Shown: piece after piece, positions 27,437-37,446 of the stretch
How the letters are laid out: the number at the start of each line of letters is the position of its first letter
Position numbering within the stretch: the stretch's first letter is position 1
NCBI GenBank assembly: GCA_018970085.1
Contig: JAGWXD010000016.1
Span: forward strand, 1 to 62,107
DNA from: Cyanobacteria bacterium REEB459
GTDB taxonomy: Bacteria > Cyanobacteriota > Cyanobacteriia > Phormidesmidales > Phormidesmidaceae
Direction: 5' to 3'
Length of the DNA stretch: 62,107 nucleotides
Translations under genes and position numbers: made by a program
The notes under the pieces: generated by a model
Seen by the model: the letters and a program-made list of their open reading frames with translations, nothing else
Told to the model about the DNA's origin: nothing
Databases searched by the model: none

Positions 27437-29335
27437 ATGGGAAAAGTTGTCGGAATTGACCTGGGTACTACCAACTCGGTGGTAGCCGTTATGGAAGGGG
27501 GTAAGCCCACGGTCATTGCTAACGCCGAGGGCTTTCGCACCACGCCATCGGTGGTGGCCTACGCTAAGAATGGCGATCGCCTGGTGGGTCAAATTGCTAA
27601 GCGCCAGGCGGTGATGAACCCTGAAAATACTTTTTATTCCGTTAAGCGCTTCATTGGCCGCCGTTACGACGAGGTTAGCCACGAGTCTACCGAAGTGGCC
27701 TACAAGGTTCTGAACGTCGGTAACAACGTCAAAATTGACTGTCCCCAGGCGGGCAAACAGTTTGCTCCGGAGGAAATCTCCGCCCAGGTACTGCGTAAGC
27801 TGGCGGATGACGCCAGTAAGTACCTGGGGGAAAAGGTCACCCAGGCCGTGATTACGGTGCCCGCCTACTTTAACGACTCCCAGCGGCAAGCCACCAAGGA
27901 TGCAGGTAAGATTGCGGGTCTAGAGGTGCTGCGCATCATCAACGAACCCACCGCCGCCTCCCTGGCCTACGGTTTAGATCGCAAGAGCAACGAAACCATC
28001 CTGGTGTTTGACTTGGGGGGGGGTACCTTCGATGTCTCCATCCTGGAGGTGGGGGATGGGGTCTTTGAGGTGCTGGCCACCTCCGGTGACACCCACCTGG
28101 GGGGCGACGACTTCGACAAAAAAATCGTTGACTACCTGGCGGCAGAATTCCAAAAGCTAGAAGGTATTGACCTGCGCAAAGACAAGCAGGCCCTGCAGCG
28201 CCTGACAGAGGCGGCGGAAAAGGCCAAAATCGAGCTGTCTAGCGTCACCCAGGCGGAGGTTAACCTGCCTTTCATTACCGCCACCCAGGACGGGCCTAAG
28301 CATCTGGAAATGACCCTGACCCGGGCCAAGTTCGAGGAGCTCTGCGCGGACCTGATCGATCGCAGCCGCATCCCGGTGGAGCAAGCCCTCAAGGATGCCA
28401 AACTGAGCAAGAGTGACATCGACGAAGTGGTGCTGGTGGGGGGGTCTACCCGGATTCCCGCCATTAAAGAACTAGTGAAGCGGGTCCTCGACAAGGAACC
28501 CAACGAAACCGTCAACCCCGATGAGGTGGTGGCGGTGGGAGCTGCCATCCAGGGTGGTGTATTGGCCGGGGAAGTCAAGGACATCCTGCTACTGGATGTC
28601 ACCCCCCTCTCCCTGGGGGTAGAAACCCTGGGTGGGGTGATGACCAAGCTGATTACCCGTAACACTACCATTCCTACCAAGAAGTCCGAGGTCTTCTCCA
28701 CCGCCCAGGATGGCCAGACCAACGTGGAAATCAAGGTGCTCCAGGGTGAGCGGGAAATGGCTAACGATAACAAGAGTCTGGGCACCTTCCAACTCTCTGG
28801 CATTCCCCCGGCACCCCGCGGCGTGCCCCAAATCGAGGTGATCTTTGACATTGACGCTAACGGCATCCTTAATGTCACCGCCAAGGACAAGGGCACCGGC
28901 AAGGAGCAAACCATCACCATTTCTGGGGCCTCTACCCTGGATCAGTCCGAGGTGGACCGCATGGTTAAGGATGCGGAGACCAATGCCGGAGTGGATAAGG
29001 AACGGCGGGAACGGATTGATCTGAAAAACCAGGCTGACTCCCTCTGCTACCAGGCGGAAAAGCAGTTGACCGACATGGGTGACAAGGTGCCCGCCGCCGA
29101 TAAGGACAAGGCTGAAACCCAGATCAAGTCCCTGCGGGAGGCGATTACGGCGGAAAACTTTGACGCCATCAAGTCCCTGACCACCGAGCTACAGCAAACC
29201 CTCTATGGTATCAGTACCAATCTCTACCAGCAGGCAGGGGCAGAGGCGGGTAGTGCTGCCGCTGACGCCGCTGCTCCTGGGGCCGGTGGGGATGATGTGA
29301 TTGATGCCGAGTTTTCTGAGCCTGAGTCTAAATAG
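27437..29335 (+). CDS. dnaK: chaperone protein DnaK (Hsp70)
   Basis: DnaK binds and releases unfolded protein segments in an ATP cycle with DnaJ and GrpE. The 632-residue product starts [20 protein letters not shown] and shows the phosphate motif [14 protein letters not shown], the adenosine motif [12 protein letters not shown], the linker [14 protein letters not shown] and the substrate domain with [20 protein letters not shown]. The C-terminus is Ala/Gly-rich and ends in [13 protein letters not shown], the usual cytosolic form close to cyanobacterial DnaK2. No dnaJ or grpE is adjacent. A clear terminator follows. Confidence 0.98.
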   Translation: MGKVVGIDLGTTNSVVAVMEGGKPTVIANAEGFRTTPSVVAYAKNGDRLVGQIAKRQAVMNPENTFYSVKRFIGRRYDEVSHESTEVAYKVLNVGNNVKIDCPQAGKQFAPEEISAQVLRKLADDASKYLGEKVTQAVITVPAYFNDSQRQATKDAGKIAGLEVLRIINEPTAASLAYGLDRKSNETILVFDLGGGTFDVSILEVGDGVFEVLATSGDTHLGGDDFDKKIVDYLAAEFQKLEGIDLRKDKQALQRLTEAAEKAKIELSSVTQAEVNLPFITATQDGPKHLEMTLTRAKFEELCADLIDRSRIPVEQALKDAKLSKSDIDEVVLVGGSTRIPAIKELVKRVLDKEPNETVNPDEVVAVGAAIQGGVLAGEVKDILLLDVTPLSLGVETLGGVMTKLITRNTTIPTKKSEVFSTAQDGQTNVEIKVLQGEREMANDNKSLGTFQLSGIPPAPRGVPQIEVIFDIDANGILNVTAKDKGTGKEQTITISGASTLDQSEVDRMVKDAETNAGVDKERRERIDLKNQADSLCYQAEKQLTDMGDKVPAADKDKAETQIKSLREAITAENFDAIKSLTTELQQTLYGISTNLYQQAGAEAGSAAADAAAPGAGGDDVIDAEFSEPESK

Positions 29336-29386
29336 GCCAGAGTCCTTAGAGTTAATCCGGTTTTGAGGTAACTCCGACAACGAGGT

Positions 29387-29416
29387 AGGCGGATGGGCGA
29401 TCCATTCGCCTTTTTT
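29387..29416 (+). terminator. Rho-independent terminator of dnaK
   Basis: A 10-bp stem (29387-29396 with 29402-29411, one G-U pair) with a 5-nt loop is followed at once by six T residues (29411-29416). It lies 50 bp after the dnaK stop. Confidence 0.85.
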
Positions 29417-29462
29417 CCACCCGGCACTCCCATGGGGTGTCCCTAAGTCCCTGGCCAGTTCT

Positions 29463-30773
29463 GTGACTGTTACGGTGAATCGTCTACCTGCCGACCAACT
29501 TCTGGCTCTAGATCGCCGCCATGTCTGGCATCCCTACGCGCCTATGCCGGCTCAGGGGCCGGTCTTTCCAGTGAGATCGGCCCAGGGTGTTTATCTCTAC
29601 CTAGAAACCGGCGATCGCTTGGTCGATGGTATGTCTTCCTGGTGGGCCTGTATTCACGGCTACAACCATCCCCGCCTGAACCAAGCGGCCCACGATCAGA
29701 TTGACCGCATGAGCCATGTCATGTTTGGCGGTCTTACCCATCAGCCCGCCGTACAATTGGCCCAGCGATTGGTGCAGTGGACACCAGCGCCACTCCAGCA
29801 CGTCTTTTTTTGTGATTCTGGGTCGGTGGCCGTGGAGGTGGCCATGAAACTGGCGATTCAGTACTGGCATAACCGAGGGCAACCGCAGCGTCAGCACTTT
29901 ATTACCCTGCGCCGGGGCTACCATGGCGATACCTTTGCCGCCATGGCCGTGTGCGACCCGGTCAATGGTATGCACCACCTGTTTCGTCGCAGCCTGGTCA
30001 GCCAGTACTTTGCCGATGCTCCCCAGGTTGGCTTTGATCAGCCCTGGCAGGAACAGGATATCCAGAGCTTTGCCACCCTTCTAGCCCAGCACCAGGGCGA
30101 GATTGCCGCCGCTATTTTTGAACCCATCGTCCAGGGAGCCGGGGGCATGCGTTTTTACCATCCCGAGTACCTGCGCCGGGTACGGGAACTCTGTGATCAG
30201 TACAATACCCTGCTAATTTTGGACGAAATTGCCACGGGCTTTGGCCGGACCGGTAAGTTGTTTGCCTTGGAGTATGGTCCGGTGTGTCCAGATATTCTTT
30301 GCCTGGGTAAGGCTTTGTCAGGGGGGTTTATGTCCCTGGCGGCCACCCTGACCAGCGAAGAAATTAGTCAGACCTTTGCCCAGGGTGAGGCTGGGGTGTT
30401 TATGCACGGTCCAACCTTCATGGCTAATCCCCTGGCCTGTGCGGTGGCGCTGGAGAACCTTAACCTCTTAGAAAGCTACGACTGGGCGGCGCGGGTGCAG
30501 GCGATCGCCCATCAACTGGCCAGGGAACTGGAACCCTGCCGCCAGGCAGCAGCGGTCAAAGATGTTCGGGTCTTGGGGGCGATCGGTGTGGTAGAACTCC
30601 ACCAGCCTGTGGATATGACTACGGTCCAACCGCAATTTGTTGCCCAGGGAGTCTGGCTCCGCCCCTTTGGCCGCTTAATTTATACTATGCCTCCCTACAT
30701 TATTGAACCCCAGGAATTAAGCCAGATTACCCGGGCGATGGTGAGCGTTATTAGCTCTCTGCCTTCCCCCTAG
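29463..30773 (+). CDS. bioA: adenosylmethionine-8-amino-7-oxononanoate aminotransferase
   Basis: BioA makes 7,8-diaminopelargonate in biotin synthesis, with S-adenosylmethionine as amino donor. The class III PLP fold is clear: RRHVWHPYAPM, VDGMSSWWACIHGYNHP (substrate-site WW), CDSGSVAVEVAMKLA, the PLP Asp in LILDEIATGFGRTG, and the lysine in CLGKALSGGFMSLAATLT. The start is GTG at 29463, 47 bp after the dnaK terminator. No other bio gene is in the window. Confidence 0.96.
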   Translation: MTVTVNRLPADQLLALDRRHVWHPYAPMPAQGPVFPVRSAQGVYLYLETGDRLVDGMSSWWACIHGYNHPRLNQAAHDQIDRMSHVMFGGLTHQPAVQLAQRLVQWTPAPLQHVFFCDSGSVAVEVAMKLAIQYWHNRGQPQRQHFITLRRGYHGDTFAAMAVCDPVNGMHHLFRRSLVSQYFADAPQVGFDQPWQEQDIQSFATLLAQHQGEIAAAIFEPIVQGAGGMRFYHPEYLRRVRELCDQYNTLLILDEIATGFGRTGKLFALEYGPVCPDILCLGKALSGGFMSLAATLTSEEISQTFAQGEAGVFMHGPTFMANPLACAVALENLNLLESYDWAARVQAIAHQLARELEPCRQAAAVKDVRVLGAIGVVELHQPVDMTTVQPQFVAQGVWLRPFGRLIYTMPPYIIEPQELSQITRAMVSVISSLPSP

Positions 30774-30904
30774 CGGAAGACGATTTCCCTCGGCAGGCTG
30801 GGCCCGGCACCTGGTTGACCAAAGCTCTAAACTGCTTTTGCCTGCCCTTGTCCCTTTAGTTTAGAATTGAAAAATACCTTTATTGGCAACTTGGCAGCGT
30901 TTGC

Positions 30905-31426
30905 ATGGGGTTTTGGAAAAGTCTTTTTACCGGTTCCGATCCTGTTGTCCCGGGGACCCCAGAACCATCAGCGGTGGTTCTCGAAACCATTGCCGAGCCC
31001 CAGGAAGGCTTGTCTATTGTATTTAGCACCGATCGCGACCTCGATCTCTACGAACTAGAAGAACTGTGTAATGCAGTGGGCTGGGCCAGGCGACCAATTC
31101 GCAAGGTACGTAAAGCGATTCAGCACAGCTACCTGGTAATCACCATGTGGGAACAGCGGGGCAGTCGGCGGCGATTGATCGGATTTTCCCGGGCTACCTC
31201 CGATCATGCCTTTAATGCCACCATCTGGGACGTCGTGGTGCATCCCAGTTTTCAAGGCCGGGGTCTGGGTAAGGAGCTGATGCAACAAATGATTAAAAAA
31301 CTTCGCTACGAAGACATCAGTAACGTGACCCTGTTTGCCGACCCCCAGGTAGTTGAATTTTACAAGGGGTTAGGGTTTATGCCCGACCCGGAGGGAATCA
31401 AGGGGATGTTCTGGTATCCCGATTAA
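30905..31426 (+). CDS. GNAT acetyltransferase, Ycf52-like
   Basis: A 173-residue GNAT-fold enzyme resembling plastid/cyanobacterial Ycf52, the group that includes plant serotonin N-acetyltransferase-like proteins. Seen: [20 protein letters not shown] (strand and motif D/A), [15 protein letters not shown] (acetyl-CoA loop Q/RxxGxG/A) and VEFYKGLGF. The first 40 residues are variable. The acceptor cannot be read from sequence. A second GNAT at 46031 shares the ATSDxxFxATIWDVV core and is probably a paralogue. Confidence 0.85.
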   Translation: MGFWKSLFTGSDPVVPGTPEPSAVVLETIAEPQEGLSIVFSTDRDLDLYELEELCNAVGWARRPIRKVRKAIQHSYLVITMWEQRGSRRRLIGFSRATSDHAFNATIWDVVVHPSFQGRGLGKELMQQMIKKLRYEDISNVTLFADPQVVEFYKGLGFMPDPEGIKGMFWYPD

Positions 31427-31467
31427 ACCATTGCCCTGGGTCAAGGTAGATCGAGGGCATAGCCCCT

Positions 31468-33780
31468 TTAGCCGTCCAGGTTAGAGGGGTCGGGACGATC
31501 ACTGCTGAGGTAAGCCCGGTAGTTCTGGCGAGGGTTCCAGGTTAGGGCCCCATCACGCTCTGGCCAAAATACCTGGATGCCCTGAGCCCGTAAGGTGGCC
31601 TCGAGGTGACTGGAGAGTCGGGTGGTTGAGGCGATCGCCACCCGGGGCTGGATTGCTCTGAGGAATTCAGGGCTCAGGGGGGCTCCATCCCACCACAGTA
31701 CCTCGCTAGCCAGGAGTATCCCTGAGGTCATCAACCGGTGTTGATCCAGGGGTGCTAACCCCGACAGTACTAACCAGTCGTGGCCAAATAGAGACAACTT
31801 CAAGGCGGTCCCGGTGTCGCTGAGTAACTGTATTCGTTGACGTCCCAGGGGCTGGCTATGGTCCAGGGCGAGGGGATAAGTCGGCTGGATCGGCTCAACC
31901 TCGGTCCCCGCCTGATAAAGCCGACGGACTGGAGTCTGGGCGGCAATCAGCTGCCAGTTGTCGGCATCGCTACTGATGCCCACGACTCCGTAGTCTATGC
32001 GGTTGATGCCCGCCTGGCGTAGAAAGGGCAGCAGGGTGTAAAAGGCGGACCGGTGCGTGCCGCTATTCACGACCAGGGTAGATTGGCGGTCCTGCACCAC
32101 CATCACCGCATCACCCTGGGCCGCCAGAATGGTGATTTGGGCTCGACTGCAGGAGCCATACCAGAGGGGGCCCAGGGCTACCAGGGGTACTAGCCAGAGT
32201 AGCAGCCAGCGCTGCCAGCGTTGCCAACCGTTGCCGGCGGTGCAGACGTAAAGGCTATACAGACCATAAAGGCTAAACAATTGCCACAGGGCCAGCCGAC
32301 CAGTGGCCAGGGTGCTACCTGGCAGATGGGTTTCCCACTCCACTAGGGCGATTAACAGATGGGTTGGCAACCACAACAGCCAGGCTACCATGGCAGCTAT
32401 AGCGGGGGATAGCAGGGCAATCAGACCACTAAAAATGCCACCCAAACTAATGACGCTCACCAGCGGCGTCACGACCATATTCAATAGCAGACTGTAGGTG
32501 GTTAGGGTATTAAAGTGAAATAGGCTCAGGGGTATGGTCCAGCCATAGGCCGCTAAGGGCACCGCCACCAGGCTGACCAGGCCGGGGGGTAGCCAGGCCA
32601 GGCGATCGCTGAGGGCGGGGACGGCCACCACTAGACCGAGGGTGGCCATCACACTGAGTTGAAAGCCAATATCTTCAATCCATCTGGGGTTCCAGAGTAA
32701 TAGCACCGTGGTCGCCAGTAGCAGGCAACCCAGGGGTTTAACCTGACGTTCCAGGACGATCCCCACCAGAACCCCCAGCCCCATCACGGTGGCTCGCATA
32801 ATACTGGGCTGGGCACCGGTGATTAGGGCGTAGGTGATTAGGGCGACCGACCCTACCGTCAATTTGACCACCCCTGGTCTGGCCAAGCGCCCGACCAGAC
32901 TGGGATGGTTCAGCAGGCCCAAAACCACCGCTAACACCAGGGAGACATGGAAGCCGGAAGCCGCCAGGATATGGGCTAGGCCGGCCTGAATAAAGCTATC
33001 TTGCAGGTCGTAGGGAAGGTTAACGGCCCGTCGGTCCAGGGCCATGGCGCTGACTAAGGCCCCGGCCCGCTCCCCCAAGCCCTGTAGATGGGCCTGGGCA
33101 ATGCGCTGGCGGACTCGCCATAATCCCCAGCCCGGGGAGCGATCGCCAACTTGGATCTGTACCTGCCGGGCACTAAAGCCAGCGTAGCAGTCTTGACTGG
33201 CCAGATAGTGAGGTAGGTCAAAGCCATGGGGATTTTTAGCTGGAGCTGGGACATAGAGCTTGCCCTGTAGCTTTACCCTGAGGCCAGGATGCAGGGGTTT
33301 AATTGCCTCAGCCGCCAGGGTCACGTAGAGCCGCCCCCGCACCGGTTGGGGCGGGCTCTGAATCGGGCTGTGGGGATCTACAGGGCGGGCCCGATCGCTC
33401 TGTAGCCAGAACTGGCCCTTACCATTGCGGTTGAGCCGCGGCATGGTTTCAATCTGCCCCCAGACTACCTGTTCAGGGCTGCCTAGGGGCTTGAGTTGAT
33501 GACTGATATCCAGGCGATCGGGGGAGGGATAGTGCCAGCCATAGTTGAGGGCGGCCAGGGCAGCGATCGCCCCTAGGGCCAACCAGCCCCCTAGCGGTGG
33601 TCCCAGGGGCCAACGAGAAGGTAAGATCAAGGCGGCCAGCCCCGCTCCGATCAGGGCCAGGGTTAGCCCCAACGCCACCCCCGACCAGAGCCCCAGGCCG
33701 GCGTATCTGACCCCCAGGCTAACCATAGTTAGGCCCAGGCAATAGGCTCCACATCCCAGCCAGGCCAGGTTGGCCCCCAT
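31468..33780 (-). CDS. comEC: ComEC/Rec2-type DNA-uptake channel with degenerate MBL domain
   Basis: ComEC forms the inner-membrane channel for single-stranded DNA in natural transformation. The 770-residue product has an N-terminal membrane and OB-like (DUF4131) region, the competence domain with FIQAGLAHILAASGFHVSL (about residues 265-285) and many membrane helices. The C-terminal metallo-beta-lactamase-like domain (from about 555, QITILAAQGDAVMVV) lacks the usual THxDxDH zinc motif: the aligned place reads GISSDADNW. If correct, this domain cannot bind metals normally. It converges on the GNAT gene. Confidence 0.88.
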   Translation of the reverse strand: MGANLAWLGCGAYCLGLTMVSLGVRYAGLGLWSGVALGLTLALIGAGLAALILPSRWPLGPPLGGWLALGAIAALAALNYGWHYPSPDRLDISHQLKPLGSPEQVVWGQIETMPRLNRNGKGQFWLQSDRARPVDPHSPIQSPPQPVRGRLYVTLAAEAIKPLHPGLRVKLQGKLYVPAPAKNPHGFDLPHYLASQDCYAGFSARQVQIQVGDRSPGWGLWRVRQRIAQAHLQGLGERAGALVSAMALDRRAVNLPYDLQDSFIQAGLAHILAASGFHVSLVLAVVLGLLNHPSLVGRLARPGVVKLTVGSVALITYALITGAQPSIMRATVMGLGVLVGIVLERQVKPLGCLLLATTVLLLWNPRWIEDIGFQLSVMATLGLVVAVPALSDRLAWLPPGLVSLVAVPLAAYGWTIPLSLFHFNTLTTYSLLLNMVVTPLVSVISLGGIFSGLIALLSPAIAAMVAWLLWLPTHLLIALVEWETHLPGSTLATGRLALWQLFSLYGLYSLYVCTAGNGWQRWQRWLLLWLVPLVALGPLWYGSCSRAQITILAAQGDAVMVVQDRQSTLVVNSGTHRSAFYTLLPFLRQAGINRIDYGVVGISSDADNWQLIAAQTPVRRLYQAGTEVEPIQPTYPLALDHSQPLGRQRIQLLSDTGTALKLSLFGHDWLVLSGLAPLDQHRLMTSGILLASEVLWWDGAPLSPEFLRAIQPRVAIASTTRLSSHLEATLRAQGIQVFWPERDGALTWNPRQNYRAYLSSDRPDPSNLDG

Positions 33781-33860
33781 AGGATTGCCCTCCCAAAGGT
33801 AGCTACGGTATTAATTGCGGGTACACGGGACGGGAGCCACTGAATATCGCAATTCCTAAC

Positions 33861-33923
33861 TCAGTGCAGTGCAGCCGAGGCTCTAGGCCAAGGGGCTTAA
33901 GCCCCTTGGCTGTACTGTACTGA
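33861..33923. repeat. nested long inverted repeat (REP/MITE-like)
   Basis: In the 314-bp spacer between comEC and the next minus-strand gene lies a structured block. A perfect 24-nt palindrome spans 33887-33910. Around it, 33861-33880 pairs with 33904-33923 over 20 positions if three G-U pairs are allowed. The two pairings share the CCTTGG segment, so they exclude each other. The form recalls REP elements or IS200/IS605 end hairpins, but no transposase is near and no second copy was seen in the window. The rest of the spacer holds nothing I recognise. Confidence 0.75.
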
Positions 33924-34094
33924 TTGTAAAACCGCTCTCAGTCAAGTCCCCAGGTAGGACTCAGGGCTCCAGATTTAGGAAACCCAATTTACCCTGCCCA
34001 ACTAACACCGCACCTGTAGCTGCAGCCCCTTAAAGTCGGCAGGCCAGCGTTTAGGCCCTAATCTGGCCCCTTTGCCTTGCCCCCAGAGGCCGAT

Positions 34095-34490
34095 CTAGAG
34101 CCACTGATAGGCCACCCAATTCAGTAACAACCCATTCATAAACACCATCACCATCAAGGCAATTTGGTACCACTCAATCGGGCGGAGGGTTAGATCCAAC
34201 GCCGCGTGGAAGAGGTTTAACAGCGAGTACACCAGGGTCAGACCAAAGTGGCAGAGGCGATAGCTAGGGGAGCTATACAGGCTGGTGGCGGCGATCGCCA
34301 CCAGGGGCAGGGCAAAGAATCCCAGCATCATCCACAGGTGAGAAACCGGCGTCTTACCGTTGTAACGGGGAATGGCAATACTCTCACCGTAAAGCAGGGG
34401 CATCATCGCTAGCTGGCTATGAAAGACCATGCCAAACAGAAAAACTACCCACAAAGCAATAATCTGGCCTTGAATGGGACTATTCATCAT
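34095..34490 (-). CDS. four-helix membrane protein of unknown function
   Basis: A 131-residue protein with four predicted membrane helices (about residues 8-30, 50-70, 78-97 and 107-129), connected by short loops, and a charged stretch AIPRYNGKTP between the first two. No family or motif is recognised, though His and Tyr residues near helix ends (FHSQLAMM, LFHAALDL) could be structural. It follows the CpcS-like lyase gene by 78 bp on the same strand, so co-transcription is possible. The true start may be either of the two adjacent Met codons. Confidence 0.6.
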   Translation of the reverse strand: MMNSPIQGQIIALWVVFLFGMVFHSQLAMMPLLYGESIAIPRYNGKTPVSHLWMMLGFFALPLVAIAATSLYSSPSYRLCHFGLTLVYSLLNLFHAALDLTLRPIEWYQIALMVMVFMNGLLLNWVAYQWL

Positions 34491-34568
34491 CTATGCTCCC
34501 AATTCAGCGCGTCTAGTTAGATCCTAGCTCCTTTGGCGGCAGTTGACAGAGCCCTGCCTCTGAGCGGC

Positions 34569-35105
34569 TCAGGAGCTTACTCCCAGTCGAATTTCTGAGC
34601 AAAAGCAGGTCCGATCCACCCGCTCTCCTACCGTGATCACACTGGTCCGCAGGCGCAGGTTAGGATGGGCAAACCATAGTCTTTCTTCTATAGAACCGGT
34701 GGCCGTTGGGGTGGTTAAGGTCAGCACCTGGTCCGCTAGATGGTACTGACTTGTGGTGCAGGGAAGATTGCCGTGGCTTTGTACTATCAGGCCCTGACCG
34801 TCCTGGTCCGGTGCCAGAATGACCATCACGCTGGTACGTTTCACTGGGGCGGCTGTCTCGGATAGGCGACTCTCCTGGTCTATGCGCAGGCCACAGATAA
34901 TTATCTGACTGGTAATCGCCTGACTGGTCTGGCCCAGGGATTGGCAAAGGTCGCTGAGGCTGGGGTCACTGGCGCTTAAAAAGTCTATGACTAAATTAGA
35001 TTGCCCGGCCAGGGAACTCTGATCCGCCAGGGAGTGGGTGGTGCGTTGGGAAAACCACTTGCCGGCCAGGGTTTCAAAAAAGTTCACAATGTCCATGGGG
35101 TTCAT
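34569..35105 (-). CDS. cpcS: phycobiliprotein lyase, CpcS/CpeS family
   Basis: These lyases attach phycocyanobilin or a related bilin to a Cys of phycobiliproteins. Family signs are the N-terminal MDIVNFFETLAGKWFSQRTT, the central VQSHGNLPCTTSQYHLADQV region, LTLTTPTATGSIEERLWFAH, PNLRLRTSVI and the terminal CFCSEIRLG. Length (178 residues) fits the lipocalin-like barrel. Which phycobiliprotein and Cys it serves cannot be told; CpcU, CpcS and CpeS types are not separated here. The window holds no phycobiliprotein structural gene. Confidence 0.85.
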   Translation of the reverse strand: MNPMDIVNFFETLAGKWFSQRTTHSLADQSSLAGQSNLVIDFLSASDPSLSDLCQSLGQTSQAITSQIIICGLRIDQESRLSETAAPVKRTSVMVILAPDQDGQGLIVQSHGNLPCTTSQYHLADQVLTLTTPTATGSIEERLWFAHPNLRLRTSVITVGERVDRTCFCSEIRLGVSS

Positions 35106-35272
35106 TGGGGTGGGCTAAATTAGTCACAGTTTTTAATTTTACGGTGAAGTGCGGCGTTCCTGGTCAGTGATCCTAATCCTGGCTGGCTAGACAGCGATAA
35201 GGAGGGGATCGGAGAGTGATAAGCTAACCATTACGATAAAACTTGTCTTTAAACGTGTTGGATGACGCCTCA

Positions 35273-36334
35273 ATGACCGCAGTAAATCAGGTACCCTATT
35301 TGCTCCGTGCTGCTCGCCATGAAGTGCTTGATCGACCCCCAGTCTGGATGATGCGCCAGGCCGGTCGCTATATGAAGGTATACCGGGACCTGCGAGACCG
35401 TTACCCCTCTTTTCGGGAGCGATCGGAAAATCCTGACCTGGCCATTGAGATCTCCCTGCAGCCCTGGCGGGCCTTCCGGCCTGATGGGGTGATTATGTTT
35501 TCTGATATTCTGACCCCCCTGCCTGGGATGGGGATTCCCTTTGATATTGTGGAAAGTCAGGGACCGATCATTGCCCCAGCGATTCGCACTCAGGCCCAGA
35601 TCGATGCTGTCCATAGCCTTGATCCAGAAACGTCCCTGCCCTACATTCGTACCATTCTACAAACCCTACGCCAGGAAGTCGGCAACGAAGCGGCGGTGCT
35701 AGGCTTTGTTGGATCGCCCTGGACTCTGGCAGCCTACGCGGTAGAGGGTAAAACCTCAAAGAACTATACCCATATTAAGGGGATGGCTTTTTCAGAGCCG
35801 GCCATGCTCCATAGCTTGCTAGCTAAGCTGGCGGATAATATTGCTACTTATGTTCGTTATCAGATTGACTGCGGGGCCCAGGTGGTGCAACTGTTCGATT
35901 CCTGGGCCGGTCAATTAAGCCCCATCGATTACCGTAGCTTTGCCCTGCCCTACCAGCAGCGGGTGGTACAACAGGTGAAACAAACCCACCCTGATACGCC
36001 TCTGATTCTCTATATCAGTGGTAGTGCAGGGATTTTTGACTTGATGGGGACATCGGGGGTCGATATCGTCAGTGTGGATTGGACTATGGATATGGCCGAG
36101 GCTCGCCGTCGGCTAGGGCCCCATCTGGCAGTACAGGGCAATATTGACCCGGCGGTATTGTTTGGATCTAAACAACTGATCCGCGATCGCCTGGTTGACA
36201 CCATCAAAAAGGCTGGTAACCGGGGTCATATTCTGAATCTGGGCCATGGTATTTTACCGGGTACTCCTGAGGAGAATGCCGCCTATTTCTTCGAAACCGC
36301 CAAACAGATTGATACTCTGCTGGCTCGGGTTTAG
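35273..36334 (+). CDS. hemE: uroporphyrinogen decarboxylase
   Basis: HemE removes four carboxyls from uroporphyrinogen III to give coproporphyrinogen III on the chlorophyll and haem branch. The product (353 residues from ATG 35273; a TTG ten codons upstream is possible) shows [16 protein letters not shown], the active-site segment [30 protein letters not shown] and [16 protein letters not shown]. It is divergent from cpcS and converges on the ECF-type ATPase gene. Together with hemL it covers part of the tetrapyrrole pathway, without being clustered. Confidence 0.97.
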   Translation: MTAVNQVPYLLRAARHEVLDRPPVWMMRQAGRYMKVYRDLRDRYPSFRERSENPDLAIEISLQPWRAFRPDGVIMFSDILTPLPGMGIPFDIVESQGPIIAPAIRTQAQIDAVHSLDPETSLPYIRTILQTLRQEVGNEAAVLGFVGSPWTLAAYAVEGKTSKNYTHIKGMAFSEPAMLHSLLAKLADNIATYVRYQIDCGAQVVQLFDSWAGQLSPIDYRSFALPYQQRVVQQVKQTHPDTPLILYISGSAGIFDLMGTSGVDIVSVDWTMDMAEARRRLGPHLAVQGNIDPAVLFGSKQLIRDRLVDTIKKAGNRGHILNLGHGILPGTPEENAAYFFETAKQIDTLLARV

Positions 36335-36357
36335 GCTCGGGGGGTGCCCAGGTCTGA

Positions 36358-37074
36358 CTAACAGGTGGAACTGCCAGCCTGCAGCCGTAGCTTCAGCCGC
36401 TGTGGGTCTCCGCTATCTACAACTCGACCCGCTTCAAGTAAAAAGGCCCGGTCGCAATAGTCCAGTTCCACCAGCCGATGGGTCACCCAGAGGGCGCTCA
36501 AATGGCGCTCCTTAACCAGGTGGCGCACCTGTTGCACCAGGTCAATTTGGCTATCGGGGTCCAGCAGGGCGGTGGGTTCATCTAGTAACAGCACCGGGCA
36601 ATGGCGGGCAATGGCTCCGGCGATCGCCACCCGTTGCTTCTGGCCACCGCTCAAGGCGTAGATGGGTCGCCCTATGTAATCCAGTAAATTAATCGCCGTC
36701 AAGGCATCTCTGACCCGTTCTTGGATAGCCGCCAGGGAGAGCTGCTCCATCACCAGACCAAAGGCCACATCAGCCCCCACCGTTGGCATCACCAGTTGGT
36801 GATCGGGGTTTTGAAAAACAAAGCCAACCGGTTGCTGAATCCACCAATCCCCCTGTTGAGGGGTGAGCAGCCCGGCCAGAATCTTCAGTAAGGTAGACTT
36901 GCCACTACCGTTATTGCCCAGCAGCATGCAAAACTCCCCCCGCTGTAGTGTCAGAGAACATCCCTGGAGCACGGCCTGCCCTGAGGGCCAGCGAAACTCC
37001 AGATCCCGCACAACGATGGCAGCTTGGTCAATAACTGGGGAAAGTTGGCGATCTAAAGGTAGATCAGAATCCAA
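36358..37074 (-). CDS. ECF-type ABC transporter ATPase (CbiO/EcfA-like)
   Basis: An ABC ATPase of 238 residues: Walker [38 protein letters not shown] (a pattern typical of CbiO/EcfA), LSGGQKQRVAIAGAIA, VLLLDEPTALLD, and the switch His in WVTHRLVEL. Energy-coupling-factor transporters use such ATPases with EcfT and a substrate-binding S component to import cobalt, nickel or vitamins. No EcfT or S gene is adjacent, so the substrate is unknown. Confidence 0.85.
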   Translation of the reverse strand: MDSDLPLDRQLSPVIDQAAIVVRDLEFRWPSGQAVLQGCSLTLQRGEFCMLLGNNGSGKSTLLKILAGLLTPQQGDWWIQQPVGFVFQNPDHQLVMPTVGADVAFGLVMEQLSLAAIQERVRDALTAINLLDYIGRPIYALSGGQKQRVAIAGAIARHCPVLLLDEPTALLDPDSQIDLVQQVRHLVKERHLSALWVTHRLVELDYCDRAFLLEAGRVVDSGDPQRLKLRLQAGSSTC

Positions 37075-37111
37075 GGTTACATCCTTCTAGACTGTGGTGG
37101 AGGGCATCGAC

Positions 37112-37387
37112 TTATTGATCGCCACCCAGGGCAAAGAAGCCAGGGGGACGGCCAGAGGCTGTGGCCGTACTGGTTTTTTCAAAAATCTGTACCGCCGCAA
37201 TTTCACTACTGAGGACGTTAATTTTTTTGTGGGGTTGCTGGTCGCAGGTTAGTTCTAGCACTGTACTGGCGGTTGCCTCCAGAGCTGCAACCAGCGAAGC
37301 GTAAAGACGATCGGCCTCGCCTGCTTCTTTCTTTTGAACCGATAGCGGCACGGGGGTTTGCTTGAGGGTTAACTCGATCGTAAACAT
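37112..37387 (-). CDS. UPF0367 family protein
   Basis: A small cyanobacterial protein of about 91 residues with the UPF0367 pattern: MFTIELTLKQTPVPLSVQKK at the start, TVLELTCDQQPHKKINVLSS, VQIFEKTS and a C-terminal GRPPGFFALG. I chose the Met at 37387 because it gives the family's usual first residues. Function is unknown. It lies between the ECF-type ATPase and the chorismate lyase gene on the same strand, with gaps of 37 and 59 bp. Confidence 0.85.
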   Translation of the reverse strand: MFTIELTLKQTPVPLSVQKKEAGEADRLYASLVAALEATASTVLELTCDQQPHKKINVLSSEIAAVQIFEKTSTATASGRPPGFFALGGDQ

Positions 37388-37446
37388 CAGACAGCTCAAT
37401 CAGGTTAGGAACAGTATCTGGGCAATGGCAATTGCCTGGACTCTCT

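Noticed and set aside
28132-28920. 262-codon minus-strand open frame inside dnaK
   Set aside because: Antisense to dnaK; Ser- and Leu-rich low-complexity product with no domain.
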